From Phaeobacter sp. G2 (lineage in GTDB: Bacteria > Pseudomonadota > Alphaproteobacteria > Rhodobacterales > Rhodobacteraceae), in the NCBI GenBank assembly GCA_025163595.1, contig CP104100.1:682001-746000 (forward strand): a DNA stretch of 64,000 nt, given 5' to 3'. Within the stretch, counting starts at the first letter, position 1. Each line of letters starts with the position of its first letter. The notes beneath the pieces were generated by a model. The model ran no database searches, had not been told where the DNA came from, and worked only from the letters and a program-made list of their open reading frames with translations. The translations under genes were made by a program, and so were the position numbers. Below are positions 34,238-42,859 of the stretch, piece by piece.

Positions 34238-36634
34238 ATGAAATTCACTCTTTCCTGGCTGAAAGATCACCTCGACACTGACGCATCAGTGGATGAGATC
34301 GCTGAAACCCTGACTGACCTTGGCCTTGAGGTCGAAGAAATCAGCAACCCTGGCGATCGGCTCAAGGATTTTACCCTGGGCTATGTGAAACACGCCGAAA
34401 AGCACCCGGATGCGGATAAGCTGCGGGTCTGCAAAGTGGACACGGATGAGGGCGAGATGCAGATCATCTGTGGCGCCCCCAACGCCCGCGAAGGCATCAC
34501 CGTGGTGGTCTGTAAGCCGGGCATGTATATTCCCGGCCTCGACATCACCATTGGCGTCGGCAAAATCCGCGGCGTCGAAAGCTTTGGCATGATGGCCTCT
34601 GAGCGCGAGCTGGAGCTGTCGGATGAACACGACGGCATTATCGAGCTGCCCTCGGGCGAAGTGGGGGATCGCTTTGTTGACTGGCTGGCGGAAAACCAGC
34701 CCGCCAAGGTGGATCCGGTGATCGAGATTGCCATCACTCCAAACCGCCCCGATGCGCTGGGCATTCACGGCATTGCCCGTGATCTGGCGGCCCGTGGGCT
34801 TGGTACGTTGAAAACCTCAGACTTTGCCCCGGTCGTCGGCAACTTTGCCTGCCCGATCAAGGTTACCATTGATGAGGATACCCAGGATGGCTGCCCGCTG
34901 TTCACGGGTCGCCTGATCAAAGGCGTCAAGAACGGCCCCAGCCCCCAGTGGCTGCAGGATCGGCTGACCGCGATTGGTCTGCGCCCGATCTCGACGCTGG
35001 TCGATATCACCAACTTCTTCACCTATGACCAGAACCGCCCGCTGCATGTCTTTGACGCGGCCAAGGTCGCTGGCAATCTGCGGGTGCATCGCGCCGCAGG
35101 CGGCGAGACCCTGAAGGCGCTGGATGAGAAAGAATATACCTTTGCGCCCGGGCAGATGGTGATCTCGGATGACAACGGCGCCGAAAGCATTGCCGGCATC
35201 ATGGGGGGCGAAGACACCGGCTGTACGGATGAGACCGTGGATGTCTTCCTGGAGAGCGCCTTTTGGGATCACGTGCAGATCGCCCTTGCCGGTCGCGCGC
35301 TCAAGATCAACTCGGATGCGCGCTACCGCTTTGAACGCGGCGTCGATCCTGAGTTCACCATCCAGGGCCTGCATCTGGCGACCCAGATGATTCTGGAGCT
35401 TTGCGGTGGCGAGGCCTCGGAGGTGGTGATTGCAGGCGATGTGCCCGATCACTCCCGCGCCTATAGGCTGGATGCGGAACGGGTGCAGTCGCTGGTGGGC
35501 ATGGATATCCCCGAAAGCGATCAGCGCCAGACCCTGACCCGCCTTGGTTTCCGCCTGGAAGGCAATATGGCCCATGTGCCCAGCTGGCGCCCTGATGTGC
35601 AGGGCGAGGCGGACCTGGTGGAAGAGGTTGCGCGCATTGCCTCGCTGACCAAATTGCAGGGCAAGCCGCTGGCACGGATGACGGATGGAATCCCCAAGGC
35701 CGTGATGACCCCGCAGCAGCGCCGCCAGCAGATGGCGCGGCGCACCGCAGCCAGCCTCGGCTATAACGAGGTGGTAAGCTACACCTTTATCGACCAGGCT
35801 TCGGCGGCCCTGTTTGGCGGCGGCGATGACGCCACTATGCTGGCCAATCCGATCTCGTCGGAAATGTCCCATATGCGCCCTGCCTTGCTGCCGGGCCTGT
35901 TGCAGGCGGCAGCGCGCAATCAGGCGCGTGGCTTCATGGATCTGGCGCTGTTTGAGGTTGGTCCGGCCTTCCACGGCGGCGAGCCGGGCGAGCAGCACAA
36001 TCTGATTTCGGGCATTCTGGTGGGCAACACCGGCCCCAAGGATGTGCATGGCGCGGCGCGCGGCGTTGATACCTTTGACGCCAAGGCCGATATCGAAGCC
36101 ATCCTGGCCGCCATCGGTGCCCCTGCCAAGGTGCAGATCCTGCGCGGCGCACAGGACTGGTGGCATCCCGGCCGTCACGGCAAGATCTGCCTCGGCCCCA
36201 AAAAGGTGCTGGGAATCTTTGGCGAGCTGCACCCCAAGGTGATCAATGCCATGGGGATCAAAGGCCCGGTTGTCGCCTTCAGCATCTGGCCGGATGAAGT
36301 ACCGCTGCCGCGCAAAAATGGCGCCACCCGGGCTGCACTGGGACAAAGCGATCTGCAGGCGGTCGAGCGTGATTTTGCCTTTGTGGTCGATGCCGAGGTC
36401 GAAGCGCTGACGCTGGTCAATGCCGCTTCTGGTGCCGACAAGGCGCTGATCACCGATGTGCGTATCTTTGACGAATTCATTGGTGGGTCGCTGGGCGAGG
36501 GCAAAAAGAGCCTGGCCCTGACGGTGCGCCTGCAACCCAGTGACAAGACGCTGAAGGAAAAGGACATCGAGGCAGTGAGCGAGAAGATCATTGCCAAGGT
36601 GACCAAGGCCACAGGCGGCACCCTGCGGGGCTAG
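34238..36634 (+). CDS. pheT: Phenylalanyl-tRNA synthetase subunit beta
   Basis: A 798-residue subunit with tRNA-binding and editing domains. In order: a B1 domain and an EMAP-like tRNA-binding domain (about residues 40-150, DADKLRVCKVDTDEGEMQII), the B3/B4 editing domain (RPISTLVDITNFFTYDQNRP), the B5 domain, a catalytic-like core and a C-terminal FDX-ACB anticodon-binding domain (AVERDFAFVVDAEVEAL, then GEGKKSLALTVRLQP). Length is normal. The preceding 150 bases must hold its ribosome-binding site and probably its own promoter, because the orphan separates it from pheS. Confidence 0.98.
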   Translation: MKFTLSWLKDHLDTDASVDEIAETLTDLGLEVEEISNPGDRLKDFTLGYVKHAEKHPDADKLRVCKVDTDEGEMQIICGAPNAREGITVVVCKPGMYIPGLDITIGVGKIRGVESFGMMASERELELSDEHDGIIELPSGEVGDRFVDWLAENQPAKVDPVIEIAITPNRPDALGIHGIARDLAARGLGTLKTSDFAPVVGNFACPIKVTIDEDTQDGCPLFTGRLIKGVKNGPSPQWLQDRLTAIGLRPISTLVDITNFFTYDQNRPLHVFDAAKVAGNLRVHRAAGGETLKALDEKEYTFAPGQMVISDDNGAESIAGIMGGEDTGCTDETVDVFLESAFWDHVQIALAGRALKINSDARYRFERGVDPEFTIQGLHLATQMILELCGGEASEVVIAGDVPDHSRAYRLDAERVQSLVGMDIPESDQRQTLTRLGFRLEGNMAHVPSWRPDVQGEADLVEEVARIASLTKLQGKPLARMTDGIPKAVMTPQQRRQQMARRTAASLGYNEVVSYTFIDQASAALFGGGDDATMLANPISSEMSHMRPALLPGLLQAAARNQARGFMDLALFEVGPAFHGGEPGEQHNLISGILVGNTGPKDVHGAARGVDTFDAKADIEAILAAIGAPAKVQILRGAQDWWHPGRHGKICLGPKKVLGIFGELHPKVINAMGIKGPVVAFSIWPDEVPLPRKNGATRAALGQSDLQAVERDFAFVVDAEVEALTLVNAASGADKALITDVRIFDEFIGGSLGEGKKSLALTVRLQPSDKTLKEKDIEAVSEKIIAKVTKATGGTLRG

Positions 36635-36666
36635 TGCCGGTCAGGCGCTATCAGATCCAGCGCAGT

Positions 36667-36698
36667 AAAACGCGCCTTTCGGGGCGCGTTTTATTTTG
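36667..36698. terminator. Bidirectional terminator pheT/LysR
   Basis: A perfect 10-base stem AAAACGCGCC/GGCGCGTTTT with loop TTTCGG. A and T tracts flank it. The stop codon of the minus-strand LysR gene lies in its right arm. Confidence 0.9.
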
Positions 36699-37569
36699 CT
36701 GCAAAGAACTCGGCCAGAAGATCATAGACCAGACGAATGCGTCGGCTGCTGTGTAGCTCACGGTGGGTTGTCAGCCAGACGGGAAAGCGGATGGGGGGCT
36801 GATCGGTCAACAGCCGTTCGACGCCGCTGGAGCGTTCGACAACATCATCTGCCATTGCGCCAATGCCAAAGCCCTGCCGGACCAGCTCCCAGGCCGCGAG
36901 CCCGCTGTTGGACCCGATGCGAAAATTATCTGGTGTCAGGTGGACGCCAAGCGGTGCAAGAAATTCGATAGAACGCTGGATATCTCCAAAGTTTACAAAT
37001 TCATGGGAAGACAGCGCGGCCAGTGAGCCGGGCTGACCCCGGCGAGCCAGGTAACTGGGCGCGGCGTAGAAATGCGCCGTGGCCTCTTGCACCAGACGGG
37101 TGATTAGCTCTGGTTGGTCAGGGCGCACATGGCGAATGGCAATATCAGCCTCACGCCGCATCAAATCGCGGATGTCATTTGCGGCCACAATATCAATGGA
37201 CAGACGTGGGGCCTGTTGGCGCAGTATCTGCAACACAGGAGGCAGCACAAAGGCTGACATCATGTCGCTGGCGGTGATGCGGATTGTGCCTTCGATGGAC
37301 TGCGCCTGGGCACTGGCGGCAAGGCAGAGCCCATCGGCACCCTCTAACATCTTGCGCCCATGCGGCAAAAGTTCCCGCCCGGCATCCGTTAGGGCAAGTC
37401 TGCGCCCAAGGCGCTCAAACAGCATGACGCCCAGACTTTCTTCCAGTGCCGAGACCTGCCGGGACAGGGTTGGCTGGGTCAGGTTTAGTTGGCGCGCTGC
37501 TGCTGACAGCGTGCCAGCGTCGGCAGTCGCGAGAAAGGCGCGAATATGGGTCCAGTCAGGTTTGTTCAT
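36691..37569 (-). CDS. LysR-family transcriptional regulator
   Basis: A 292-residue LTTR. The N-terminal winged helix (about 5-64) contains FLATADAGTLSAAARQLNLT and PTLSRQVSALEESLGV. The C-terminal periplasmic-binding-protein-like effector domain follows (GTIRITASDMMSAFVLPPVL, then RIGSNSGLAAWELVRQGFGI). It is divergent from the methyltransferase at 37657 across an 87-base gap, and may control it. The effector is unknown. Confidence 0.93.
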   Translation of the reverse strand: MNKPDWTHIRAFLATADAGTLSAAARQLNLTQPTLSRQVSALEESLGVMLFERLGRRLALTDAGRELLPHGRKMLEGADGLCLAASAQAQSIEGTIRITASDMMSAFVLPPVLQILRQQAPRLSIDIVAANDIRDLMRREADIAIRHVRPDQPELITRLVQEATAHFYAAPSYLARRGQPGSLAALSSHEFVNFGDIQRSIEFLAPLGVHLTPDNFRIGSNSGLAAWELVRQGFGIGAMADDVVERSSGVERLLTDQPPIRFPVWLTTHRELHSSRRIRLVYDLLAEFFAAK

Positions 37570-37656
37570 GCAAATGTGTATAAGTTATCCCCGAATTTTA
37601 GCAATTTATATGTTGTTTCTGTATGGATAAGCTGGGCGTAAATCAGGAGAGACTGG

Positions 37657-38295
37657 ATGAAAACCGACGCACCGTTCTGGGACAAAATTGCCCCCAAATA
37701 TGCTCAAAATCCTATTCGCGATGTGGCGGCCTATCGTCAGGCGTTGGCGCGTACCTGTAGCTACCTCAAACCTGATGATCGGGTTTTAGAATTGGGCTGC
37801 GGTACGGGCTCGACAGCAATTGAGCTGGCGAGCCAAGTGGCAGAGATCACCGTTTCAGATCTGTCACAGGGCATGCTTGCCATTGCACGGGAGCGGGCCG
37901 CCACCGCCGGGGTGGGCAACATGCAGTTTCATCAGGGCAGCGTGGCGCAGGCCCCAGAGGGCACATATGATGTGGTCTTGGCGCATAACCTTTTACACCT
38001 GCTGCCCGATTTGCAGGCCGCATTGGCGCTGGTCTCTGCGCGCCTGCCAAAGGGCGCTTTGTTCATATCCAAGACACCCTGCCTAAGAGAATCGCGGAGC
38101 AGTGCCAAATATTGGTCATTCAAGGTCATGATCCCGGTGATGCGTCTTCTTGGCAAAGCGCCAACCAGCCCGGTGCATTTTTTCGATATCCCCTCGCTTG
38201 AAGCAGCGATTGAGGCCGCCGGTTTTGAGTTGGTTGAAACCGCAAATTACCCGGTTTCGACGCTGGGGCGCTATATCGTGGCGCGCCGTCTATGA
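37657..38295 (+). CDS. Class I SAM-dependent methyltransferase
   Basis: A 212-residue methyltransferase. The SAM-binding motif I VLELGCGTGSTAIELA lies near residue 45, followed by motif II-like EITVSDLSQGMLAIARER and VVLAHNLLHLLPD. The C-terminal region carries a hydrophobic stretch (SFKVMIPVMRLLGKAP). The substrate cannot be told. An AGGAGA site precedes the ATG. It is divergent from the LysR gene and 69 bases upstream of the YtoQ gene. Confidence 0.88.
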   Translation: MKTDAPFWDKIAPKYAQNPIRDVAAYRQALARTCSYLKPDDRVLELGCGTGSTAIELASQVAEITVSDLSQGMLAIARERAATAGVGNMQFHQGSVAQAPEGTYDVVLAHNLLHLLPDLQAALALVSARLPKGALFISKTPCLRESRSSAKYWSFKVMIPVMRLLGKAPTSPVHFFDIPSLEAAIEAAGFELVETANYPVSTLGRYIVARRL

Positions 38296-38364
38296 TTTGT
38301 GCTCTGGTGCGGCTGGGCGATCCGACATAGGTCTGGGGCAAACCAACTGGAGCAGGAGCGCAAC

Positions 38365-38814
38365 ATGACACTCAACGTTTATCTTTCTGGCGAAATCCAC
38401 ACCGATTGGCGCGAGCAGATCACCGAAGGTGCCAAGGGGCTGGATGTGAGCTTTCAAAGCCCGGTGACAGACCATGCCGCCAGCGATGATTGTGGCGTGG
38501 CGATTCTGGGGGCTGAGGACAACAAATTCTGGCACGATCACAAGGGCGCCAAGCTCAACGCCATTCGCACCCGCAAGGGGCTGGAGGATGCGGATGTGGT
38601 GGTGGTGCGCTTTGGCGAGAAATACAAACAGTGGAACGCCGCCTTTGATGCGGGTTATGCGGCGGCGCTGGGGAAATCCATCATCGTGCTGAGCCAGCCT
38701 GAGCATCAGCACGCCCTGAAAGAGGTCCATGCCGCAGCCCTGGCGGTGACGGATGAGCCACGCCAGGTGTTAGAGATCCTGACCTATGTGTTGCAGGGCA
38801 CGCTGCCCAAATGA
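38365..38814 (+). CDS. YtoQ-family protein
   Basis: A 149-residue protein of the YtoQ family, a nucleoside 2-deoxyribosyltransferase-like fold. It begins MTLNVYLSGEIHTDWREQI and contains GAEDNKFWHDHKGAKLNAIR and the DADVVVVRFGEKYKQWNAAF core. The function is not established. GGAG precedes the ATG; an upstream in-frame start is not supported. It overlaps the GNAT gene by ATGA, so the two are translated together. Confidence 0.88.
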   Translation: MTLNVYLSGEIHTDWREQITEGAKGLDVSFQSPVTDHAASDDCGVAILGAEDNKFWHDHKGAKLNAIRTRKGLEDADVVVVRFGEKYKQWNAAFDAGYAAALGKSIIVLSQPEHQHALKEVHAAALAVTDEPRQVLEILTYVLQGTLPK

Positions 38815-39344
38815 CAGCTCCAACCTTGTGGACAGAGCGGCTGATCCTGCGCCCACATGGGGTGCAGGATTTTGACGATGTGGCGGCGCTCTGGGCCGAC
38901 CCGGTCGTGGTGAAATACATCGGCAGCACGCCCAACAGCCCTGAACAGTCCTGGGCGCGATTGCTGCGCTACATGGGCCATTGGCAGGCTTTGGGCTATG
39001 GCTATTGGGTGGTTTGCGATCGTGACAGCGGCGCGTTCCTGGGTGAGGTTGGCTTTGCCAACTATCGCCGCGCGGTGGCACCACCGCTGCCGGATGTCCC
39101 CGAGGCGGGCTGGGTTCTGGCGACACAGGCCCAAGGGTGCGGAATTGCCAGCGAAGCGGTGGCCTGCATCCACAACTGGGCCGACCAGACGCAGGACTGG
39201 GCGCAGACGGTGGCAATTTTTGCACCTGAACATGCGGCCTCGCAGCAGGTTGCGGCAAAACAAGGGTATCAAACCTCCGGAGAGGCCACATATTTTGGCG
39301 ACAGGATCCTGATTATGTCCCGTCAAAAAACTGCGGCTCTTTAA
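38811..39344 (+). CDS. GNAT-family N-acetyltransferase
   Basis: A 177-residue acetyltransferase of the RimJ/RimL-like type. It begins TLWTERLILRPHGVQDFDDV. The acetyl-CoA binding region is GWVLATQAQGCGIASEAVAC, followed by VAIFAPEHAASQQVAAKQGY. The acceptor is unknown. It overlaps the YtoQ gene by four bases. Confidence 0.9.
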   Translation: MTAPTLWTERLILRPHGVQDFDDVAALWADPVVVKYIGSTPNSPEQSWARLLRYMGHWQALGYGYWVVCDRDSGAFLGEVGFANYRRAVAPPLPDVPEAGWVLATQAQGCGIASEAVACIHNWADQTQDWAQTVAIFAPEHAASQQVAAKQGYQTSGEATYFGDRILIMSRQKTAAL

Positions 39345-39426
39345 GGCGTTTGGCCTCGGCAAAAACCACTCGTTAACGGGCGCTGTCTAGACTGTGGCGT
39401 AGCACATTCTTATCCCACCACTTGGT

Positions 39427-39445
39427 GAGCCCCGCTCTGGGGCTC
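39427..39445 (+). other. Hairpin just before an unknown gene
   Basis: GAGCCCC pairs with GGGGCTC around a five-base loop, ending 16 bases before the ATG at 39461. No T-tract follows. It could influence initiation of the gene or stabilise its mRNA. Confidence 0.4.
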
Positions 39446-39460
39446 CAACGGACGATACCT

Positions 39461-39913
39461 ATGCAGAACCGACGACGCGCGCCGAAAGAGATTACAGCCA
39501 CAAGTGAAGACCAGGGCCTGTTCAAAAAGGACCTGGGTCAGTTTCGGGTTGCTTTGGTGCCGCACATCAAACGCAGCAGTCGCGGCGACCTTGTGGTGCG
39601 TGGCTACCTCGACAACACCAGAGAAGTCTTTGTGATATTTGCGGGGCGCCGTGCCAAAGAGGCCCTGCCAATCGAGAGCCGGGTGAAAGCCATGTTTGTC
39701 CAGGCCAGCCAAGCAGCTGCAAAAGCAGGCCGCAAGCCACCAGAGGTCAATGCAATCCGGCTGCCGATACATGTCGAAGGCTCTTGGCGGTCGCGGTTTC
39801 AGCGGGATGTTTCCGGCTGGGACCACAGAAGCTTCCAGCTGCTGGCCTCTCGTTGGGCCTTTGCAGATGCCGATGGCATGACAAATCTGGGTGGTAGCCC
39901 TCCGTTTTCGTAA
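39461..39913 (+). CDS. Hypothetical protein
   Basis: A 150-residue basic protein beginning MQNRRRAPKEITATSEDQG. I recognise no family. It appears soluble, with a beta-rich middle (LVVRGYLDNTREVFVIFAGR) and a C-terminal part rich in aromatic residues (GWDHRSFQLLASRWAF). A TTG start at 39422 is possible but would lie in the hairpin, so ATG 39461 is preferred, although its ribosome-binding site is weak. Its stop codon abuts the mscS terminator. Codon use is like that of neighbouring genes, so there is no sign of recent transfer. Confidence 0.6.
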   Translation: MQNRRRAPKEITATSEDQGLFKKDLGQFRVALVPHIKRSSRGDLVVRGYLDNTREVFVIFAGRRAKEALPIESRVKAMFVQASQAAAKAGRKPPEVNAIRLPIHVEGSWRSRFQRDVSGWDHRSFQLLASRWAFADADGMTNLGGSPPFS

Positions 39914-39937
39914 AAACACCCCGCCAAAGGCGGGGTG
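39912..39937 (-). terminator. Terminator of the MscS gene (minus strand)
   Basis: A perfect 9-base stem CACCCCGCC/GGCGGGGTG. The A-tract lies on its left on the plus strand, so the T-tract (TTTTT) follows it on the minus strand. It touches the stop codon of the convergent unknown gene. Confidence 0.8.
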
Positions 39938-39989
39938 CTGGGCCCAACGGGAAGAGGGTTTTTCAAAATCCCGATGACGGGCGGGAGAA

Positions 39990-40796
39990 TTAGGAGTCGC
40001 GTTTGATTTCCACAGTGTGGGGATAGGGGATCGAGATGCCCTTGGTGTCAAAGGCTTCTTTCACCGCCTGGGTCATGGCAAATTTCACTTCCCAGTAATC
40101 GGCTGCATCCACCCAGACGCGGGTGGTCAGATCAACCGAGCTATCGCCCAGATTGGTCACCCGCACCCATGGCTCGGGGTCCTGTTTGATACGGCTGTCC
40201 GCGGCGGCCTGTTGCAGAATGATCGCTTTGGCCGCATCGGCGCTGTCGCCGTAGTCGATGCCAAAGACCATATCAACACGGCGGGTTGCGTGGTGCGAGA
40301 AATTGGTGATCACCGCGCCCCAGGCCTGGCCATTGGGAATAATGATCTGCACATTGTCCGGTGTTGCCAGCTCTGTCACAAACAGGTTGAGATCTTTGAC
40401 CGTGCCTGCGGTGCCGCCAATATCGACGTATTGGCCAATCTTGTAGGGGCGAAACAACACCAGCATGAAACCGGCGGCCAGATCGCTCAGCGTGCCCTGC
40501 AGCGCCAGACCAATCGCCAGAGTGGCCGCGCCCATCATCGCCACCAGGCTGGTGGCTTCGATGCCAAAGATGCCCAGTACGGCAATCATCACCACGGCAA
40601 TCAGTACCCAACGCACCATGCTGGCAGCAAAATTACCCAGGGTGGCGTCGATTTCTGGGGTGGCATTGATGCGTTTGCGCAGGGCGCTGCTCACCATTCC
40701 GGCAGCGATCCAACCAATGATGAGAACGGCCAGGGCCTTGCCGCCATTCAGCACCATGGGCCAGTAGGCAAAGCCCTTTTCAATCATGTCGTCCAT
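39990..40796 (-). CDS. Small-conductance mechanosensitive channel (MscS family)
   Basis: A 268-residue inner-membrane channel that releases solutes on hypo-osmotic shock. Three membrane segments lie at about residues 17-38, 55-76 and 80-104. The pore helix region is LVAMMGAATLAIGLALQGTL, followed by the beta domain (GQYVDIGGTAGTVKDL, then IIPNGQAWG). The start MDDMIEKGFAYWP is chosen because a longer frame runs back through the terminator at 40881. Length matches short MscS proteins. Confidence 0.93.
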   Translation of the reverse strand: MDDMIEKGFAYWPMVLNGGKALAVLIIGWIAAGMVSSALRKRINATPEIDATLGNFAASMVRWVLIAVVMIAVLGIFGIEATSLVAMMGAATLAIGLALQGTLSDLAAGFMLVLFRPYKIGQYVDIGGTAGTVKDLNLFVTELATPDNVQIIIPNGQAWGAVITNFSHHATRRVDMVFGIDYGDSADAAKAIILQQAAADSRIKQDPEPWVRVTNLGDSSVDLTTRVWVDAADYWEVKFAMTQAVKEAFDTKGISIPYPHTVEIKRDS

Positions 40797-40880
40797 ATCA
40801 GTCTCACTCTTCCGGTTATGTGGTTTTGCGCGGATGAAGCACAGGTGGGCGGATCCAGACAAGGGGAGATCCATAAGAAA

Positions 40881-40906
40881 AGGCCCCCAAAGTGATCTGG
40901 GGGCCT
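40881..40906 (-). terminator. Second terminator downstream of ald
   Basis: An 8-base stem AGGCCCCC/GGGGGCCT followed on the minus strand by a short T-tract (TTTTCTT). It lies between ald and the MscS gene. Confidence 0.75.
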
Positions 40907-40972
40907 GCGTCTGTAAATTATGCCTATGATCCGCGCCCGGCAACAGTATCTGCGTGTTACCGTCTGAGCACA

Positions 40973-41006
40973 AAACGGCCCGCCGGTCGGTGGAAACTGG
41001 CGGGCC
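40973..41006 (-). terminator. Terminator of ald
   Basis: An 8-base stem GGCCCGCC/GGCGGGCC with a long loop, followed on the minus strand by GTTTTG. It lies 20 bases after the ald stop codon and precedes a second hairpin. Confidence 0.7.
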
Positions 41007-41025
41007 ATCAGTTTGGCGGGGGGCT

Positions 41026-42144
41026 TTAGGATTTGAGCGCCAGGGTCGGCGAGATCACATCCAGCCCCAGGGCTTTGCCGACGGCATAGTAGGTCAGCTT
41101 GCCGGCATGGACATTGAGACCGTTCAACAGATGCGGGTCATCCTCGCAGGCCTGACGCCAGCCTTTGTCTGCCAGGCTCAGCATGAAGGGCAGGGTCGCA
41201 TTGCCAAGCGCCTGGGTCGAGGTGCGGGCAACCGCGCCGGGCATATTGGCGACACAGTAGTGCATGATGCCATCGACCTCATAAATTGGATCTGCATGGG
41301 TGGTTGCACGGGAGGTCTCAAAACAGCCGCCTTGGTCGATGGCCACATCCACCAATGCCGCGCCGGGCTTCATATCGCTGAGCATGGCGCGCGATACCAG
41401 CTTGGGGGCTTCGGCGCCCGGGATCAGCACAGCGCCAATAACCATGTCGGCCTCGCGGACCAGCTCGGCAGTGGCACCGGCGGTGGCATACTGGTTTTTG
41501 AAGTCGCGGCCAAAGACATCATCGAGATATTTCAGCCGGGGCAGAGAGCGGTCCAGAATGGTGACATCCGCGCCCATGCCAGCAGCGATCTTGGCCGCGT
41601 GGGTGCCGACAACGCCGCCGCCAATGACCACAACCCTGGCCGGGGCCACGCCGGGCACGCCGCCCATCAGAATGCCGCGACCGCCGTTGGCCTTTTGCAG
41701 CGTCCAGGCGCCGACCTGCGGCGCCAGACGGCCCGCTACTTCGGACATGGGCGCCAGCAGGGGCAGGCCGCCGGAGGCGTCGGTGACGGTTTCATAGGCG
41801 ATGGCGGTGCAGCCGCTTGCCAGCAGGTCCTGGGTTTGCGCCGGATCGGGGGCCAGGTGCAGATAGGTGAACAGCAGTTGACCTTCGCGAAGCATCTTGC
41901 GCTCAACCGCTTGCGGCTCTTTTACCTTCACGATCATGTCGGCATTGGCAAAGATCTCTTCGGCGGTGTCGAGGATCATTGCCCCGGCGGTGATGTAATC
42001 CTCATCGGTAAAGCCGGCACCCAGACCGGCACCCTTTTGTATAAGGGCCTGATGGCCATGATTGACCGCTTCGCGGGCCGCGTCAGGCGTCATGCCAACC
42101 CGGAATTCCTGTGGCTTGATCTCTGTGGGGCAGCCGATTTTCAT
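41026..42144 (-). CDS. ald: Alanine dehydrogenase
   Basis: A 372-residue NAD-dependent enzyme interconverting L-alanine and pyruvate plus ammonia. It begins MKIGCPTEIKPQEFRVGMTP. It shows the catalytic segments DMIVKVKEPQAVE and LLFTYLHLAPDP, and the NAD-binding fold VVVIGGGVVGTHAAKIAAGM. The C-terminal HYCVANMPGAVARTSTQAL is characteristic. A divergent Lrp-type regulator starts 137 bases away, a classic arrangement for alanine-responsive control of ald. Confidence 0.97.
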   Translation of the reverse strand: MKIGCPTEIKPQEFRVGMTPDAAREAVNHGHQALIQKGAGLGAGFTDEDYITAGAMILDTAEEIFANADMIVKVKEPQAVERKMLREGQLLFTYLHLAPDPAQTQDLLASGCTAIAYETVTDASGGLPLLAPMSEVAGRLAPQVGAWTLQKANGGRGILMGGVPGVAPARVVVIGGGVVGTHAAKIAAGMGADVTILDRSLPRLKYLDDVFGRDFKNQYATAGATAELVREADMVIGAVLIPGAEAPKLVSRAMLSDMKPGAALVDVAIDQGGCFETSRATTHADPIYEVDGIMHYCVANMPGAVARTSTQALGNATLPFMLSLADKGWRQACEDDPHLLNGLNVHAGKLTYYAVGKALGLDVISPTLALKS

Positions 42145-42280
42145 TATCTATCCTCCGTTTCCTTAGCGTCAGTCTGACGCAGGTCTGGCAACAGATGCTG
42201 CTTTTTTGGGCGGAATAAAAACATGACATTCGAAGAATCTTCACCTAAACCGGCGGAACCTAGCAAGGATCTTTGAAGAA

Positions 42281-42739
42281 ATGTCTCTTGATAACACGGA
42301 TCGTCGGATTCTACAGGTTCTGCAACGGCAGGGGCGGATCTCCAATGCCGAGCTGAGCGAGCGGGTAAACCTGTCGGCCTCGGCCTGCCATCGGCGGGTG
42401 CAGCGGCTGGAAAGCGATGCCTATATCAAAAGCTACGTTGCCCTGCTGGATGCCCGCAAGATGGCGGTGCCTACCACGGTTTTTGTCGAGATTACATTGC
42501 AAAGCCAGGCGGATGAGCTGCTGGATGCATTTGAACGGGCGGTGGCGCGTATTCCGGACGTGCTGGAGTGCCATCTGATGGCCGGAACCGCAGACTACCT
42601 GCTTAAGGTTGTCGCCGAAAATACCGATGATTTTGCCCGCATCCATCGCCAGCACCTGACCCGGCTGCCGGGGGTAGCGCAGATGCAGTCGAGCTTTGCC
42701 CTGCGGACCGTGTTCAAAACCACCGCGCTGCCGGTCTAG
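42281..42739 (+). CDS. Lrp/AsnC-family regulator, probable activator of ald
   Basis: A 152-residue regulator with an N-terminal helix-turn-helix (RILQVLQRQGRISNAELSER, LSASACHRRVQRLESDAYI) and a RAM domain (ECHLMAGTADYLLKVVAEN). It is divergent from ald, so it probably controls ald in response to L-alanine as known for AldR/BkdR-like proteins; this is inferred from position. It is more distant from the Lrp protein at 16319 than a recent duplicate would be. Confidence 0.92.
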   Translation: MSLDNTDRRILQVLQRQGRISNAELSERVNLSASACHRRVQRLESDAYIKSYVALLDARKMAVPTTVFVEITLQSQADELLDAFERAVARIPDVLECHLMAGTADYLLKVVAENTDDFARIHRQHLTRLPGVAQMQSSFALRTVFKTTALPV

Positions 42740-42859
42740 GGGCTGCGGACAAGGCTCTGATGGTCAAGGCTTTGATGACAGTGGGTTTTGCAGATTTCCC
42801 TCTGTCGCGCTGGGTGCATCTGTGGTCTGTTGCGGAAAAACTGAGGCAGGAGACGGGCG

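Noticed and set aside
34817..36535. 572-codon minus-strand frame opposite pheT
   Set aside because: It lies wholly inside pheT and its translation has the His/Arg/Gln-rich composition of an antisense frame. No family motif.
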